A DNA stretch of 64,000 nucleotides from the NCBI RefSeq assembly GCF_018320785.1, contig NC_054872.1, positions 35,910,051 to 35,974,050 of the forward strand, read 5' to 3'. Below the pieces are notes generated by a model. That model had not been told where the DNA came from. It saw only the letters and a program-made list of their open reading frames with translations, and made no database searches. This DNA is from Cheilinus undulatus (Eukaryota > Chordata > Actinopteri > Labriformes > Labridae). The position numbers and the translations under genes were made by a program. Positions 1 to 12,900 of the stretch are shown in pieces. Numbering within the stretch: position 1 is the stretch's first letter; each line of letters starts with the position of its first letter.

Positions 1-2370
1 GCAATGCTCACTAAAATCACTGAAGGCTAATGTCACTTCAACTGTTATGTACGTCCTATGGCCCAACTTGGAAAATACTGAAATATCCCTTAAACTGACC
101 AAATTAGCCATAACTGTAGACTGGCTTTACTATAGGTTAACAGACTGACTTAGATGGTTTATAGGGCTGGCAGCATTGATGCATTAATTGCAGTTAATTA
201 GAGTCCATTTTTAGTGCATTATCATTTACTTATTACAGTTAATCCCATGCTTTATTGCCCCTTGCTGCACACATTTGTTAAGCCATTGCAGCGCCTCTCT
301 GCAGCCACAGTGTTGAAAATTAATCTTTTATCTGTTCCCCTATATCCCTGTCAATCCATAACAAGTTCCTTTTTCCTGTGGTGTAGTTCATCTTATAACA
401 TTTTTCTGTGTCTTTTATTTTCAGAACAACAGTAGGTCAGTAACCAAACAGGAATTCAAATACTGGAAGTACAAAAATCAAAAATGAAACAAAAAACTGT
501 TTCAAATGCAAAATAGTGGAATTTTAAAATAGATTGATCCATTGATTTTTAAAATTTGATAGTTTGACAGACCATATTTTATTGTATTGAGCATCAAAGC
601 AGTCAATAAATTTTAACTTAAATAAGGTATACAAAACATGCTGTTTCATATTTCAATGGGGTTTGCTTTTCAAATATTGAGATGTTTCAATCAAATTTTC
701 CAATCCAAGCCTCTTATTTTCTTCAAACAGGAAAGCCACAATCCTACCTTAACTCCTCTTTATTTGTAATTTGGTGGAAGTATGGCTTAAAAAGGGATAT
801 AACCAGTGTGAAAGCAAGCATATCAAGTGTATCAGCTTCAAACAGTGGCAAAACCAAAGTTTGTTTTCAGGAGACACAGTGTTCATTTAACTCCACATGG
901 AACAATCCCAGAAGTTGTCGGAAAGCTGCTTTCTGTTCATTCCACCCCCCACCCCTGCAAATCACTACTTTCACTCAAGTCTCACCCCCAACTTGTGGCC
1001 TCAGGTCTGTGAGTGGCAGTTACCAGGTTTCTCCCCCTCCCTCCCATCCAGAGTCCCTCACCCACTTCTTTACCACAGCATGTATGAGTCAAACCCCCTC
1101 CCTCCCCCGTTAGCCTTGACTCAGGCTTATTGCTGTCTCTCACTCTTCCTCGCCCTCAGCTGCTCGGCCTGAACAGTGACTGTTGATTGGTGGTTGAGAC
1201 GGAGAAGGAAGCCTTGGGAGTATTTATAGAGACTCTCTCATTTAGCAGAACAATAACAACCCTCCCCCACAGCAAGAGGGTGAGGAGAGGCGAACTGACT
1301 TTTGGTTTCACATCTCTGGGGACGTGAGCGTACTGGGACACACTTTGTCCTGTTGTTTAAGGTAGATGTCCATTCATGTTGATGCTTTGTTGCAGTGGTA
1401 ACAGAGCTTTAAAGTCAGTTGAACTGACTCACAGTTGGTACTTACGCTACGACACAGACAGCAAACTTCAGGGCCTGGAAAGTAGGCCACACATTTACAC
1501 TAGCTGCTTTTAGAGTGGAGGTGATTGTGTTAATGTGGATGGCTCCTGCAAGGGCTACAACTGAAAGGCTTAAAGGTATAGATCACCACAATTAGAAGCA
1601 GCGCCTCTAAGTCGCTTAAAGTATTTATATTTCCTCTACCAGCCGGAGCCGATGAGTATGGTGTCCTAAAACTATTTTTCTTTTAAATTTCCAGAAGTTT
1701 AAGTCCCCAAAATAAAAATCCTTTCATTCAACAGGAGTTAAACAAAGTTATTACCAGTGATGCCATCAAATCCTTCATTTTGAGGATGTGTCTCTGTGTG
1801 CTCAGTCTTATGGCTTTATTAAGCCTGTATCCACCATACGGCTCTATACATCATTAACACTAGCAGCCGCTTACTGGCAGAGACAGTGTTGGCAGGATTA
1901 GCTAGGTTCCAAGGACTGGACCAGTATTAGATCAGTGACAATTAGTTGATGGTGATAGAGATTTAAGATGACTTGGGTGATGGGTTCAGTGTTTACTGGT
2001 ACATGATTACTGAGGCTCAGGGAGTGAAAGGTTCATGTCCATTTCAGCCTGCAGAAAATAGAAAGTGGTATTAGCACAGAGGGGGAGTTCAGCCACTGGC
2101 CAACATTCAGACCCAGCAGTGCTATCATCAGCAGGATCTTGAAAACATCGCGACATGACTTCTTCACAATGTTTTTTTACATCTACAAGATGTTCAACTT
2201 GAGAAACAAGACAAAACAACAGCTCTATTTGCTCTAATTGTGGATTCTCTCCAACCGGTTTAGATTAGCTGATTCAGGTCAGGCGTATTACAACCTTTGC
2301 TCTTATACAGGGCAGGTTTGAGTCAGCATGTCTACATACAGACAAAAAGGTTGAATCATTGCATAACTCA
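1..2370. other. Intergenic, no gene recognised
   Basis: This stretch has no coding exon that resembles a known family. The longest open frame, at 682-1113 on the + strand, is low-complexity (serine- and proline-rich) and has no recognisable domain or splice context. A short AT-rich piece at about 168-260 resembles the ends of fish MITEs. The rest looks like unique intergenic sequence. Confidence 0.6.
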
Positions 2371-2384
2371 GACAAAAAAATGGA

Positions 2385-3310
2385 CTTTTAAATTGCATGC
2401 TACATGCAGTAAAAGAGCAGTTACTTTGGTTAAAATACATTCAAGTAAAAGTAAAATCACCAGTCTATAAATTTGCTCAGATAAAAGTAAAAAGTATAAA
2501 AATGAAAGTTTACTTAAGTACTGAGTAGTTGAGGAGTTGTACAGTAAAACAGGATCTTTTCTTATTGGCAATAACAACAAAAGAATATCTATCCAACCAG
2601 GCTATTCAGGTGAAGTCAGACCTCTATAATAAAGCCAAATACACAGCCAAATTGGTAAATTGATAAATATTGGTCCACACAACATGTAGTTAAACCACAC
2701 TTTTAATATTAAAAATTTTACAACATGATAGGGTTGCATTTACTCCTAAATGGCAAGGTGTGTCTCCTCTGGCCAGAACAAAGCAGGGAGTCAACTTCAT
2801 AATAAGACAATGCACACTGATGAAGAATAGGCACTATGTGTCCTACAGGAGCACTTGAAATCACAGATGGAAACTCCAACTCAGTGAATAACTTAACTTA
2901 TGATGCAAATGTGTCCTGCATGAAAAAGAACCCCAGCAGAGATTACAGTGCTGCAGGTAAAATCCAAATACAACTGAACATATAAACAACATATTTAAAC
3001 TGCCCAAGGGCATGATGAGAAACTCTGCCAACACATCCCCCCAGATTTAACATGATTTAAATTTACATTTTTAAACCTGAGATATCAACACTCCAGTTTT
3101 TGTTGTGCTCAACGGCTGTTTTGGGATGTGGAATCATTCTCTCTCTTTGTGCTTCTGTGTCGTCAACAGAGGTGGAAAAAGTACTAAAGTATTGTGCACA
3201 AGTAAAAGTACAGTCACCCTGGTTAAAACCTACTTAAGTAGAAGAAAAAATAATGATTTTAAAATGTACTCAAAAACTACAAGTACTCAAAAATCAATCA
3301 TCTACCAAGG
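2385..3310 (+). repeat. Interspersed element family A, copy 1
   Basis: This is a non-autonomous interspersed repeat of about 0.9 kb. It aligns by eye over most of its length with 26220-27440, and its inner right part aligns with 16120-16480. Shared landmarks occur in the same order: AGTAAAAGTA-rich left end, CTCTATAATAAAG, CACTATGTGTCC, GCAAATGTGTCC, GGGCATGA, ATATCAACACTCC, TGTTTTGGGATGTG and CAACAGAGGTGGAA, then a second AGTAAAAGTA-rich end. No long open frame is present. The ends of the element read in the same direction. The superfamily is not identified. Confidence 0.7.
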
Positions 3311-3729
3311 CTACAATCATACGAAGGGTGCACTCACAGCCCTTTGTACCATGCCCCCACACATTTGACCCCCAGTGTCCTGTTTGTTTGTCTAGTGTAC
3401 TGCTTTCAAGGAAGGTACACCTTGGCCCTGGCACAGAGGGAAGATGTGGGCTTTGGCCCGTTGCAGTTGCTCAAGCATCAGCCTTACAAAAAGTGAATGT
3501 GACGTATAATCAAAGCGAATGAACGCACCGCCTTGCATACTAGATAAAGCCTAGAGTGTTGGAGGGTCATTTCTTACCAAAACAAGCCACAAGGTGAGAA
3601 AAGTTGCTCTGTGCTGTTCTACATTTCTGACTCTGAGACTCAGCTTCTTGTAAACTAAAGGCATGCATGTTTCATACTATGATGCAGTAATGTACTAGAG
3701 GTAGCCATGCTCTGGTGCTGTTGGGCCTA

Positions 3730-4310
3730 GAGCTATATGAGTGCAATTTTAAATGTTATGTCTGTAGGTAACCGGACACAGCTCATCTCCTGTTCAATAC
3801 CATCCCAGCAGTGAAGCATGGTGGTGGCAGCATCATGCTGTGGTGGTGTTTTTAAGCAGCAAGGACTGGGGGACTGGTCAGGGTTGAGGGAAACCTGAAT
3901 GGGGCAAAGTGCATAGATACCCTCAATGAAAACCTGTTTCACAGCACTTAGGTCCTCAGACTGGGCCGAAGGTTCACCTTCTTACTTGAATATTACCCCA
4001 AGCACACAGCCAAGACAATACATGAGTAGCGTAGGTACCACTCTAGGAATGTCCCAACCAGGGCCCTGACTTGAACCCACTCGAACAATCCTGGAGAGAC
4101 CTGAAAATGTCTGCCCATCTACTGTCCAACCTGACTGAGCTTGAGAGGATTTGCAGAGAAGAATGGCAGTAAATCCCCCAATCCAGGTGTGCAAAGCTTG
4201 TTGTGCACAGACTTGAGGCTGTAATTGCTGCCAAAGGTGATTCAACTAAGTACTCAGTAAAGGGTCTGAATGCTTATGTCAGTGTGACATCTCAGTTTTT
4301 TTGTCTTGTT
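3730..4310 (+). mobile_element. Tc1/mariner-like transposon remnant, 3' half
   Basis: This is a decayed piece of a Tc1-like DNA transposon in + orientation. The clearest landmark is the GTGAAGCATGGTGGTGGCAG motif at about 3812, the codons for the VKHGGGS stretch between the first and second catalytic acidic residues of Tc1 transposases. It is followed by transposase-like sequence and a tail containing GGGTCTGAATGCTTATGTCA, typical of the 3' terminal region. Stops and indels break every frame, so it cannot encode an active enzyme. Confidence 0.8.
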
Positions 4311-4319
4311 CGGATCCCT

Positions 4320-6930
4320 GTGGGTACTTTAACTTGTATTATGTATAGAGCTTAGGAAAAAGGGACACTGCCAATATGATTTTCTCCTCCATTTTTTGTT
4401 GTGATCGATTCTCCCCGCTGATCTGATCTGGACACACTGAGGTGTCAAGCCCTGGTTAAAACTTTTTTTAACTTCCATGCAGTCAGCTCAGTGGCTCAGA
4501 GATACTCTACCCTTGTGAAACCCATAGACACAAATGAAGTGGTTCAGCAACAGCAATGATCTATTCTGCTTTTTGAGTGCAACATTGAATTAAAAGCATA
4601 CACTATCACAGAAAGAGACACCTTAAAGCTTAAGCTTTAGCAATTATGTTATTTCATGATTGTAACTGACAGACTTTGTCCATGAATAAAGATGAATTTC
4701 ATAAAAATAACATCTAAAACGGGAAATATGTTGTACCAGCAATTTATGGCACTTCCGACCTGACAGATGCGGCCTTCCACAGTAGTGGTCTGCAAGAGGG
4801 GGCATCTGAGATCTGTGATCTGCAGCCAGACCCTTCTTGCCAAGTTATGAAAGTATTGCAAAATCAGAAAACAGGAAATAAGGGGATTTTGCACTCAAGC
4901 CTGGTACTTCTTAATAAGAAACTGTTCCTCAGTCTGCTGTGCCATTACTCCATGGTCTTGATTCCTCTTACCAAATGGGTTTGGTCTAATATCTTTAAGG
5001 ACTGTCTTTAAAACAGACATACCAAGAAGAATTGGCATGTATGCTATCCTGGAAAATTAAGCTCTTCTTCTGCCAACTATTAGAACCAGGGTGAAAGTTT
5101 GAAGACACTGCATCAACCAGCTGCCAGTTCCTCTGTTCAGACCATCCATTGTCCCTCCACCGTGCTCCAGTAGGTGCCTTCTGTCCTAAGGGACTCTCGC
5201 ACCCTGCTGTAGAGCAATGATTATTGGCATCTACAACTGTACAGACTCTTTGCTCCCTTGATTTCTATAATGAGGGGTTGGAATCAGTAGCAACATGTTC
5301 TGTAGTCTTGTGGTCAACTTAAACAACTAGGAAGTTGTACGGCTGCGGGCAGGTAAAGCACCAACATGCTGAGTGCAACCATGCAGACTTGTACACTGTC
5401 CCTTGGCTGAGCAGTTATCAGCTTTGTGTTGTCTGTCAACTCTGAAGTAGAGTCATCGTGGAATGCCAAGGCCTGTTATCAGGGGAGCTCAAACTGATTT
5501 GCAGAGCGAACAGGAGTATGAGTTATGTTAGAGAGGGAAACTTGCGTGAAATGCACCCATTCTGCAACTGCAGCAGTTTTATTGCATGTTTTACAGCTGT
5601 GGCACAGGGGTGTGTCCACGCTGGGAATGGAAGCAACACTTCCAGCCTATTGCTCCTATAAACACAGTCACATGAACTCTGCTTTGCTCTTTATCCCTCA
5701 AATAAAGACACACATGCACAATCTCACAGAAGCGTAGAAATCAATAATCAACAAATGGCTCAAGGCGAGATGTGTGGATGTCTGTCCCTGAAACTATGGA
5801 CTACAGTTAGATATGTGGATAAATGTGTGAAACATGCATCATGTCACAGCCTTTTAGGGAAAAGACTGCAGTGTATCCTTCCTTCTAATTACAACAACGC
5901 AAGCTTGTTCAGCGGGTATATAATTACAAATGCGTATCTTCCACTACAATCACAGCTGATTAGGATTTCATGCAAATATCTCTGGATTTAAACCGACGCA
6001 GAGATGTGATTGGTGAGCTCCAGAAGGTTTGGACACATTGTAAGTGCTCTCTAATGCAAATGACACCATTAGAAAAAGCTTGTGGCCCTGGGATAAAAAT
6101 AAAGGCTGTTTTGATGCATTTTAAAATACTTCTTTATCATATTGTCAGAGAATTAAGTAACCTTGCACAGAAAATGTGCTCGGCTGAGAGAGTGCTCATC
6201 CAAACACAACAGAAACTTATGTTGATTGTGTGTTTTGTTTGGATTGACTGGCTGGGTGAGTTTTCTCACATAGCACCAACACCTAGGAGTGGCTTATTAA
6301 CACTAGCTTAAAGTGGCCAGACAATGTCAAACAATGACAAACGCCTGCCAGTGGTTGCCCATTTATAGACGAATTTCCAGGACAATAGATTGGCTCGCTC
6401 TTCCTAGAGTGGTGCCATTCATTTGCGATTGCAGGCAAGAGGTTGTTGTCCTGAAGTGGGCAATCAAGAGACATGTGCATCTGCAGAGCGGAGTTACAAA
6501 CACATGCACAGAGGCAGAAAACACGCTCTGCATCCGTAGTCCATATGTGTAAAAAGCAAACCGAGCAAACACAGCAGTACTTACACTGGCGCAGCAGCCA
6601 GTGTGGCCTAGAATAGCATGAAGGCTACATTCCTCTGCCCTCCCTCCTTTGCCTCGCTGAGGCCAACACACAGCAGACTGGTGGGTCACATGGACACAGT
6701 GATCACAGTGATCCTGGAGATGAGGTGTGCATGCACATAGCAGGGCAACACTTGTGCTACAAGGGGCAAATAGATAAGTAGGTGTGGACAAGTTAGGGAC
6801 ATGAATTTCAACACTTGTAATTTGGAGATATAACAATCATAGATAGAAACAAAGCAGGGAACATGTCAATCACTGTTTTATTTTAAAATCTCTGCAAGTT
6901 CATTTGCACATTATAGCATAAAATCACATC
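4320..6930. other. Intergenic, no gene recognised
   Basis: This is unique-looking AT-rich sequence with only short shadow open frames. Overlapping frames on both strands at 6283-6836 have no family resemblance and no splice-site support. Nothing functional can be assigned. Confidence 0.55.
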
Positions 6931-6939
6931 ACATTACAC

Positions 6940-6940
<1 letters not shown>

Positions 6941-6986
<46 letters not shown>
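6941..6986. repeat. (TATC)n tetranucleotide microsatellite
   Basis: An uninterrupted TATC repeat of about 11 units ends at TATG. It lies roughly 0.45 kb upstream of the putative cited4 TATA box. Its length is likely to vary between individuals. Confidence 0.98.
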
Positions 6987-6987
<1 letters not shown>

Positions 6988-7183
6988 GTTTCTAAAATTA
7001 ATTGTTTTAAGTAAACCTTTTTATGAGTCTAATATTAAAAAGCAGCAATTTCTTATAAAGATAAACAAGATGTCCAAACACTTTCAAAAAGAAACAGTGG
7101 GGAGGAGGGTATTTAAATTGGCTACTGTGTCACAGCTCTCCAGCCCTTTTTTCTACGCCCATGCACAATTATATTAAGTAGGG

Positions 7184-7474
7184 CCAATAGGAACAAAGAA
7201 GAGGCAGGACCGAGGCTCCACCTCTCCCCGACTGCCTTCCTCTGAGCTTTTTAGATGTACATAATCCCTGAGTTGACCCAGAAAATAGGCAGTCGTTTCA
7301 AGATCTGATGCGGCAGTCTTTGTGCACACCGTCCCCGCTTGAGCATGAAGCGTAACCCTGTGGAATACATACTGTAATTCAGTGGAGATTTCAGCCTTTG
7401 CAGAGGGGAGACTGCTTTATAAAGACGGAGCCGAGGCAAAGTCGCGCAACTTTGTTTAAACGTAGCGGATACGG
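7184..7474 (+). promoter_or_regulatory. cited4: Putative cited4 promoter and non-coding exon 1
   Basis: The motifs are a CCAAT box at 7184-7188, a GC-richer stretch at 7200-7245, a TATAAA at 7418-7423, and a strong splice donor (ACGG before GTAAGT, cut after 7474). Transcription would start about 25-30 bases after the TATA box, giving a short non-coding first exon of about 25 bases joined to the acceptor before 8302. CITED genes usually carry an intron in their 5' untranslated region, which fits. The start site itself is inferred, not visible. Confidence 0.5.
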
Positions 7475-8301
7475 GTAAGTGGTTTTATATCGTTTTTATT
7501 TAGATTAGAAAATTGAGGTTTTGGTTTGTGTGTGGTCTCAGAGGCTGCTGCTGCTGCTCCATTGTTTGCATTCCCTTGTTTCAAACTCGACTTTAGAAAA
7601 ATAGAGAATTTAAGCTAGCAACAATCAATCATGGACATTTAAACAGATCGGTGCAAGCGGGGGTAACGGAAGCCTTTGTTGAATTTTCTGCCTTGTTAGA
7701 AATGCGGTAATTCAGCTGTTGGGTAGATGTTGCATGATGTCAGTGTTCTTTGTTGCAACCTTACGTGCGTAAAATGTAACAGATTTTTTTCTGCCACAGC
7801 TGACATGCAACACAGACAGGATTTAAAAAATGCATTACGCGATACGCGCATTTTTCTCCTCTTTGTCGATCCCCGTCGTGCATTTGTTATGTCGCCTAAC
7901 ATGTATCCAAACAATGTATGTTAACCTGTGATTTCAACCTGGGCGTTCATTCAGTGGCACAAAGAGGGGAGGTTTGGAGAGGACTAAACACGGGTTTAGT
8001 GTCCGCCAATAAGCATACAACCTTGCAGATATTTGCCAGGAAGCGTTTTGGTGGTTTCACTTGAAGCATTACAAAGGGAATGTGTCTGATTCCTCTGTGG
8101 GAAAGGTGAAGCAAAATATCCCAACAGCTTTGCTATGAATCTTTTTAAGGCACTTGGCAACACTATTTGGCTTCACCCTGTAATAGGAGTGACTATGAAC
8201 ACACCATGTTAGCCCTTCTGCACCTTCCAGTGCATGTTTTTCCCTCTTCCAAGCATCTTGTCACCCTTGCATTGTCCTAACAGTGTCTCCTCTGCTCGCA
8301 G
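7475..8301 (+). other. Putative cited4 5' UTR intron
   Basis: The interval starts with GTAAGT and ends with TGCTCGCAG just before the CITED coding exon. No other gene is seen in it. The short open frames at about 7700-7920 on both strands have no family resemblance. Confidence 0.5.
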
Positions 8302-8310
8302 ACAGGAGGC

Positions 8311-9060
8311 ATGGCAGACCATCTGATGATGCCCATGAATCACAGCTCAGCGGGCGCCAGTCTCCACGGTTACAGGATGGGCATGAATGGCGGCCTGCAG
8401 GCAGGTCACCAGCAGCATGCCAACCAGCAGGGCATGCGGGCGCTGCCCAATGGACAGATGATGCACTACGGCGGCGCCCAAGCCAACATGGAGAACGCAA
8501 TGAGGCAGCGGCAGGGCATGGTGGGCGGACCCATGAATGGACAGTTGAACGGGGCCCAGATGGGTCACCACCAGATGACCTCTGGTAACATGATGTACAA
8601 TGGCCAACCACAGCAACAGCAGCATCACCCTCAGCAGCAACAACACATGCACCTACAGCAGCACCAGCAGCAAGGCCAGCACCCACAGCAGCAGCAACAG
8701 CAGTTCATGAATGGAGGCTTAACGTCCCAGCAGCTCATGGCGAGCATGCAGCTGCAGAAACTTAACACCCAGTACCATGGACACCCACTGGGGCCTATGG
8801 GTGGGAACCACATGGGACCTGCCGCCCAGTACCGCATGAACCCAGCCCAGCTGGCTAACATGCAGCACATGGCCGGACCAGCTCTGGCTCTGAATGGCAT
8901 GGATGCTGATATGATTGATGAGGAGGTTCTGACCTCACTTGTAATGGAGCTGGGTTTGGACCGGGTCCAGGAGCTGCCTGAACTCTTCCTGGGTCAGAAT
9001 GAGTTTGACTTTATCTCGGACTTTGTCAGCAAACAGCAGCCGAGCACTGTTAGCTGCTGA
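8311..9060 (+). CDS. cited4: CITED-family transcriptional coregulator, probably Cited4
   Basis: This 249-residue nuclear coregulator has no DNA-binding domain. CITED proteins bind the CH1 (TAZ1) domain of p300/CBP through a conserved acidic C-terminal region and modulate HIF-1, TFAP2 and other factors. Visible features are the family N-terminus MADHLM, a Gln/His-rich tract at about residues 99-131, a family motif [11 protein letters not shown] at about 145-155, and the conserved region 2 from about residue 197 to the end with [16 protein letters not shown], the LPEL motif (222-225), FLGQNEFDF and the terminal VSC. The coding sequence is one exon; a splice acceptor (CGCAG) ends at 8301, nine bases before the ATG. 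Human CITED4 is shorter (184 residues). Parts of the middle resemble CITED2, but the neighbour scmh1 favours CITED4. Which teleost duplicate it is (a or b) cannot be decided here. Confidence 0.93.
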   Translation: MADHLMMPMNHSSAGASLHGYRMGMNGGLQAGHQQHANQQGMRALPNGQMMHYGGAQANMENAMRQRQGMVGGPMNGQLNGAQMGHHQMTSGNMMYNGQPQQQQHHPQQQQHMHLQQHQQQGQHPQQQQQQFMNGGLTSQQLMASMQLQKLNTQYHGHPLGPMGGNHMGPAAQYRMNPAQLANMQHMAGPALALNGMDADMIDEEVLTSLVMELGLDRVQELPELFLGQNEFDFISDFVSKQQPSTVSC

Positions 9061-9935
9061 GAGGATCTTATTGACAGGGGAGCACAACTGGAGACAGGAG
9101 AGAGAGTGAAATGTCCGGGATAGATGAAGAGCGCTCATCTCTTCCCTTTTTCTTTAGCTGGCACCTCCATGTTCAACTGAAGTTGCAATGCGGGGTGCAC
9201 GGACGAGAACTCTGGATATCCACAGGGAACACATAGCGTCTCACATGTGGCCAGGGGATGGCTGGCTTTAAAGGCCTGGCTCCGCCTCTCTTATTGCCTG
9301 GACATGAATGTACTACAGAAATGCTGAAATTCCTAAAAAGCCACTCTGAACAATGCTATGACACTGTGTAGCCTCCAAGTCTGGACTCCATGACAGTTTA
9401 CCAGTAAAAAGGTGTATTTATTTATTCCTACCTGAGAAAACTGATAGAAAGAACAGCCACCTTCTCTGCTTTGAATACCAAGTGGTTTTAATTTTATTCT
9501 CCAGAGTAGGATGGGAGAGAAATTTAAATTTAATATCTCCACTCATTAATGATTTTTGTTCCCATTCTTTCTGGTCTAGCATTAAAAATAAGCTCAGACG
9601 GCGAAGATCAAGAAATGACAGAAGTACAATGTTATTTTATTTAAATGGGAGTCTCATCCAGATCTTAAAAATGGTTCACTTTGTTTGTAAAGTGCTGCCT
9701 TTTTAGATGTGATGTTCTAAAAAACCTACTGCTTGTACTGTATGAAGCTGTAAAACTCCAACATGTCCACACTGTTGTGTTCTATTGGAGATGTAGAACC
9801 GCCTTAATCGCGCAGATTCTTATTTATTGGTTGTTTATATTGTCCCCTCCTTTTTTGTGGTCAAGATTGGGGGGGATGGTTCTTTGTGAAAGGGGTTGTT
9901 GAGGATCAATAAAGATGGCCTGGATAGAAATGTGG
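9061..9935 (+). other. cited4: cited4 3' untranslated region
   Basis: This AT-rich 3' UTR follows the stop codon. A canonical AATAAA lies at 9908-9913 in the context GATCAATAAAGATGG, so cleavage is expected some 15-25 bases further on. Short open frames here on both strands are shadows. Confidence 0.7.
9908..9913 (+). terminator. Polyadenylation signal of cited4
   Basis: AATAAA is the only consensus hexamer in a suitable position after the cited4 stop codon, about 850 bases downstream. It is preceded by T-rich sequence with a G run. Confidence 0.65.
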
Positions 9936-9939
9936 CCTG

Positions 9940-12900
9940 CTTTTCCATTCATTGCACAGTTGTTCCTCCAGGGTGTGGAGAGCTAAGTGCTTAAATTAAC
10001 CTGTGGGTGAAGGGAAACCTCACTTACCTTAAGCCCAGGATGGGAATATTTGTAAAGGTGCAAGATTTATACTTTTTGAGGCACAATTGCTCCACTCAGA
10101 GGTTTCAGTATCTTATCTATTGACATTTTCATGCTAACAAGGCTTAGAGTCACTAATATGAACATGACTGACATGTAGTGATAATTAAATGTTTTGCTTC
10201 TGATTAGCAAAAGAGCAGCTGTGCTATATCAGTGTATTGCATCTCAGGTAATGATAGCCAAATGGGATTTACCATTCAGCTTTGTTTTACAATCAGGAAA
10301 ATGTCATGCACTGACATTTAAGGTTGTATTTACATTTATGGTCATTGCTAAATATTCCTTTAAAGGTTTCAGAAAGCAACATTTGAATAATTGGTTTCAC
10401 TCCAGCACCTCAAACATTCGTTTCCCCTCATAGTTGAAGAGTAATGTGAGTGTCTGTGTGTGAGTGAGTGTGGTTGGGGGAGGTGGAAGTGACCAAAGAA
10501 TGCTTACCTTGATGGGGGTTTAACAGACTTAGAGCTCGTAAGCTCTGGCTCAAAGACAGTGCAGCTCTTTTCCCAACTCACCCAGTGAATGGTGGGAGAA
10601 ACTGACCACTGGCTCCAAATGAATGACCTATGCAAATTTAAAACAGCTCTTTTCTATCCTTTAGCCACAAATGGTTTGAGGAATAAAATGACTTTTCCTC
10701 TATTATTGCATTCATTTTGAAATGAGGGTAAAGAGATTCTCTGTAGAGGCAGAGTTCGGGAGATTGCTTTGTGCCTCCAGGCCATGAATTGTTTGAGGTC
10801 ATGTTGGGAATGGTATCACCACATTTAGATACTTAGACTGTAAACAGAGGCATCTCTTACAACATTGTGTGCAGTAATGGGGAAATGAGTACACTGTTGG
10901 TGCTCACAACCAGGAAAAGTGTTTCTAATTTGAGTTAACTGTTCCGTAGGGCTGTCAAAAGATTCAAATTTTTAATGGTACTTAATCTCAGAATTTCTGT
11001 AATTGCACCATTTTATCACATTTCAAATTCCACTAATTCACAATTTAAACTATTTTTGTGTTATTTTGGATTTTTATACTGTCTCAAACAAAGCTTGAGT
11101 GACTTCCTGTTTAAATACAGACCTGCCTCAAGAGGTAGACTGAAGATCATAACATAAACTAAACTGGCAGAAGAAAGAAAGGTGTTACGGATTGAAAAGA
11201 GATAAAACATCATGAGACCAGATGACTTGTGAAAAGAGACATTCAGGAGCAATGGTGGACTTTACATCACTGTGGCTTCAGGGAGACTCTGATGCGCCTC
11301 AACAAAAGTGTGTTTAAAGTGACATTAAAACGCGATTATATGCTATTAAAAATATGTGCACAAATTATGGACTTTGGCTAATTGCAATTAACCTGATCCA
11401 TCGTAACTGGCCTGGTGTTAATTTAACTCCATCTGTTTTACTTATTTTCAACTTTAATCTTTAAAAGCCTCTCATGGACAGGTGTTGAAAATTAGCACTT
11501 ACCTATAAACACTAACAGCAGTGCATCTGGGACCTGTGTATGATTAAATATCACAGCATCAATGTTACTGTGTGTCCATGTCAAATAAATGCTATATAAA
11601 TAAATGAATTAACAGTAAATTTAAATCTCCAGTTTCAAAGATTTAGGCATCATCTGTGGACAATGCAGGTCCTTGCGTCTCTTGCTGATCTGGTCATGAA
11701 TGATGAGTGTTTTTGACTCAAATCTCACCTTGCTCTTGTCTAACAGCAAATCACATTGTGAATTTTTGAGGCAGAAAATGTAAATACAGGCAGGTCAAAT
11801 ATGAGTAATCTTTAGGCATTAACAGTAAAATCAGTCCCTTTTGCCTATGGGCAATTCCAATATTCTAGCTATATATTTTTGGTGGTCCATCACGGGGTTT
11901 GACTCCAATATGCTGTGTCCTGATTATGAAAAAACTGGACAAGATTGATAAGCATGTGTTTATTATGCAACATATTTACTTAGAAAACCTGACAGGTGGA
12001 TTTCTGTAAAAAAAAAAAAAAAGGGGGGGGGGGTCCAACATTAAATCATTGCTGATCAGACTGTAGCAATCTTGATCATTTTGGGGTTGATTTGATTGTT
12101 GTAGGGATTAAAAAAAGATACCATAAAAACCACATCTTTAAAACAAACCCTGCATGTTTATATGTTTACCTCATCAAATGAGTATCTCCTATGTGTCTTC
12201 TAAAACGAAACACCAGGTATCTACATTGTCTTTGGCTGCACTGTTCTTCTTCCTAGGCAGTTTTGTCCTTAAAACCTTTTCAGTTTTAAAATCAAATGCA
12301 GGTTCTTTGCACCAAGGACACTGAGGAAGAAGTAATTGTAAAACAAACTGAGGTGAGCACATTGCAAAAGATTTTTAAAAAGCAATGCAGCCAGATAACA
12401 TCAATACCTAGAATGCACTGCACAAACATGACAGCAGACATGAATCTAATCATCAGATTTAATCACAAATGTAGAAACCTAGAGTGTGTTTATATGACTT
12501 AAACATAGAGAACGATCCAGCTGGTTTAATAAGGTCAACATGTCTTAACGTGCAGGGTTCCCTTCAGAGACTAAAACAATGAAACATGGTTTAAACTGTT
12601 GTATCATGTCTTAATTCAGGACTTTTTTCCAAGTAACACTTGCTTAAGGCGGTGTGTGTATTTCCTTGGTCTGACACTATCAAGAATGGCTCATAAGTAG
12701 GCCAACAGCCTTGGCACAGTGCTTAGTAACGGTTGCAGGTCGCTTGCTCAGTGCCAATCTGAGAGATGGTCTTGTGTGTGGCACATGAGTCCTGCTGGCT
12801 AGCTGTCAGAACGCTGTCTCCTCTTATATCTCATAATTGCACGCTGCACCGTGAGCTCCTTGTTTAGCCTCAATTAACTGCTGAGGTTCTCGGTAGTGTC

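Noticed and set aside
682..1113. 143-residue + strand open frame
   Set aside because: It is low-complexity, Ser/Pro-rich, overlapped by frames in other phases, and has no domain or splice context.
6363..6836. 157-residue - strand open frame
   Set aside because: It has overlapping frames on both strands and no family resemblance. It is probably chance.
6941..6986. Considered as a tandem repeat array of possible CRISPR type
   Set aside because: It is a simple (TATC)n microsatellite with no spacers, in vertebrate DNA.
8261..8900. Antisense and alternate-frame open frames over the cited4 coding exon
   Set aside because: They are shadows of the CITED frame; Cys- and Leu-rich translations come from CAG repeats read in reverse.
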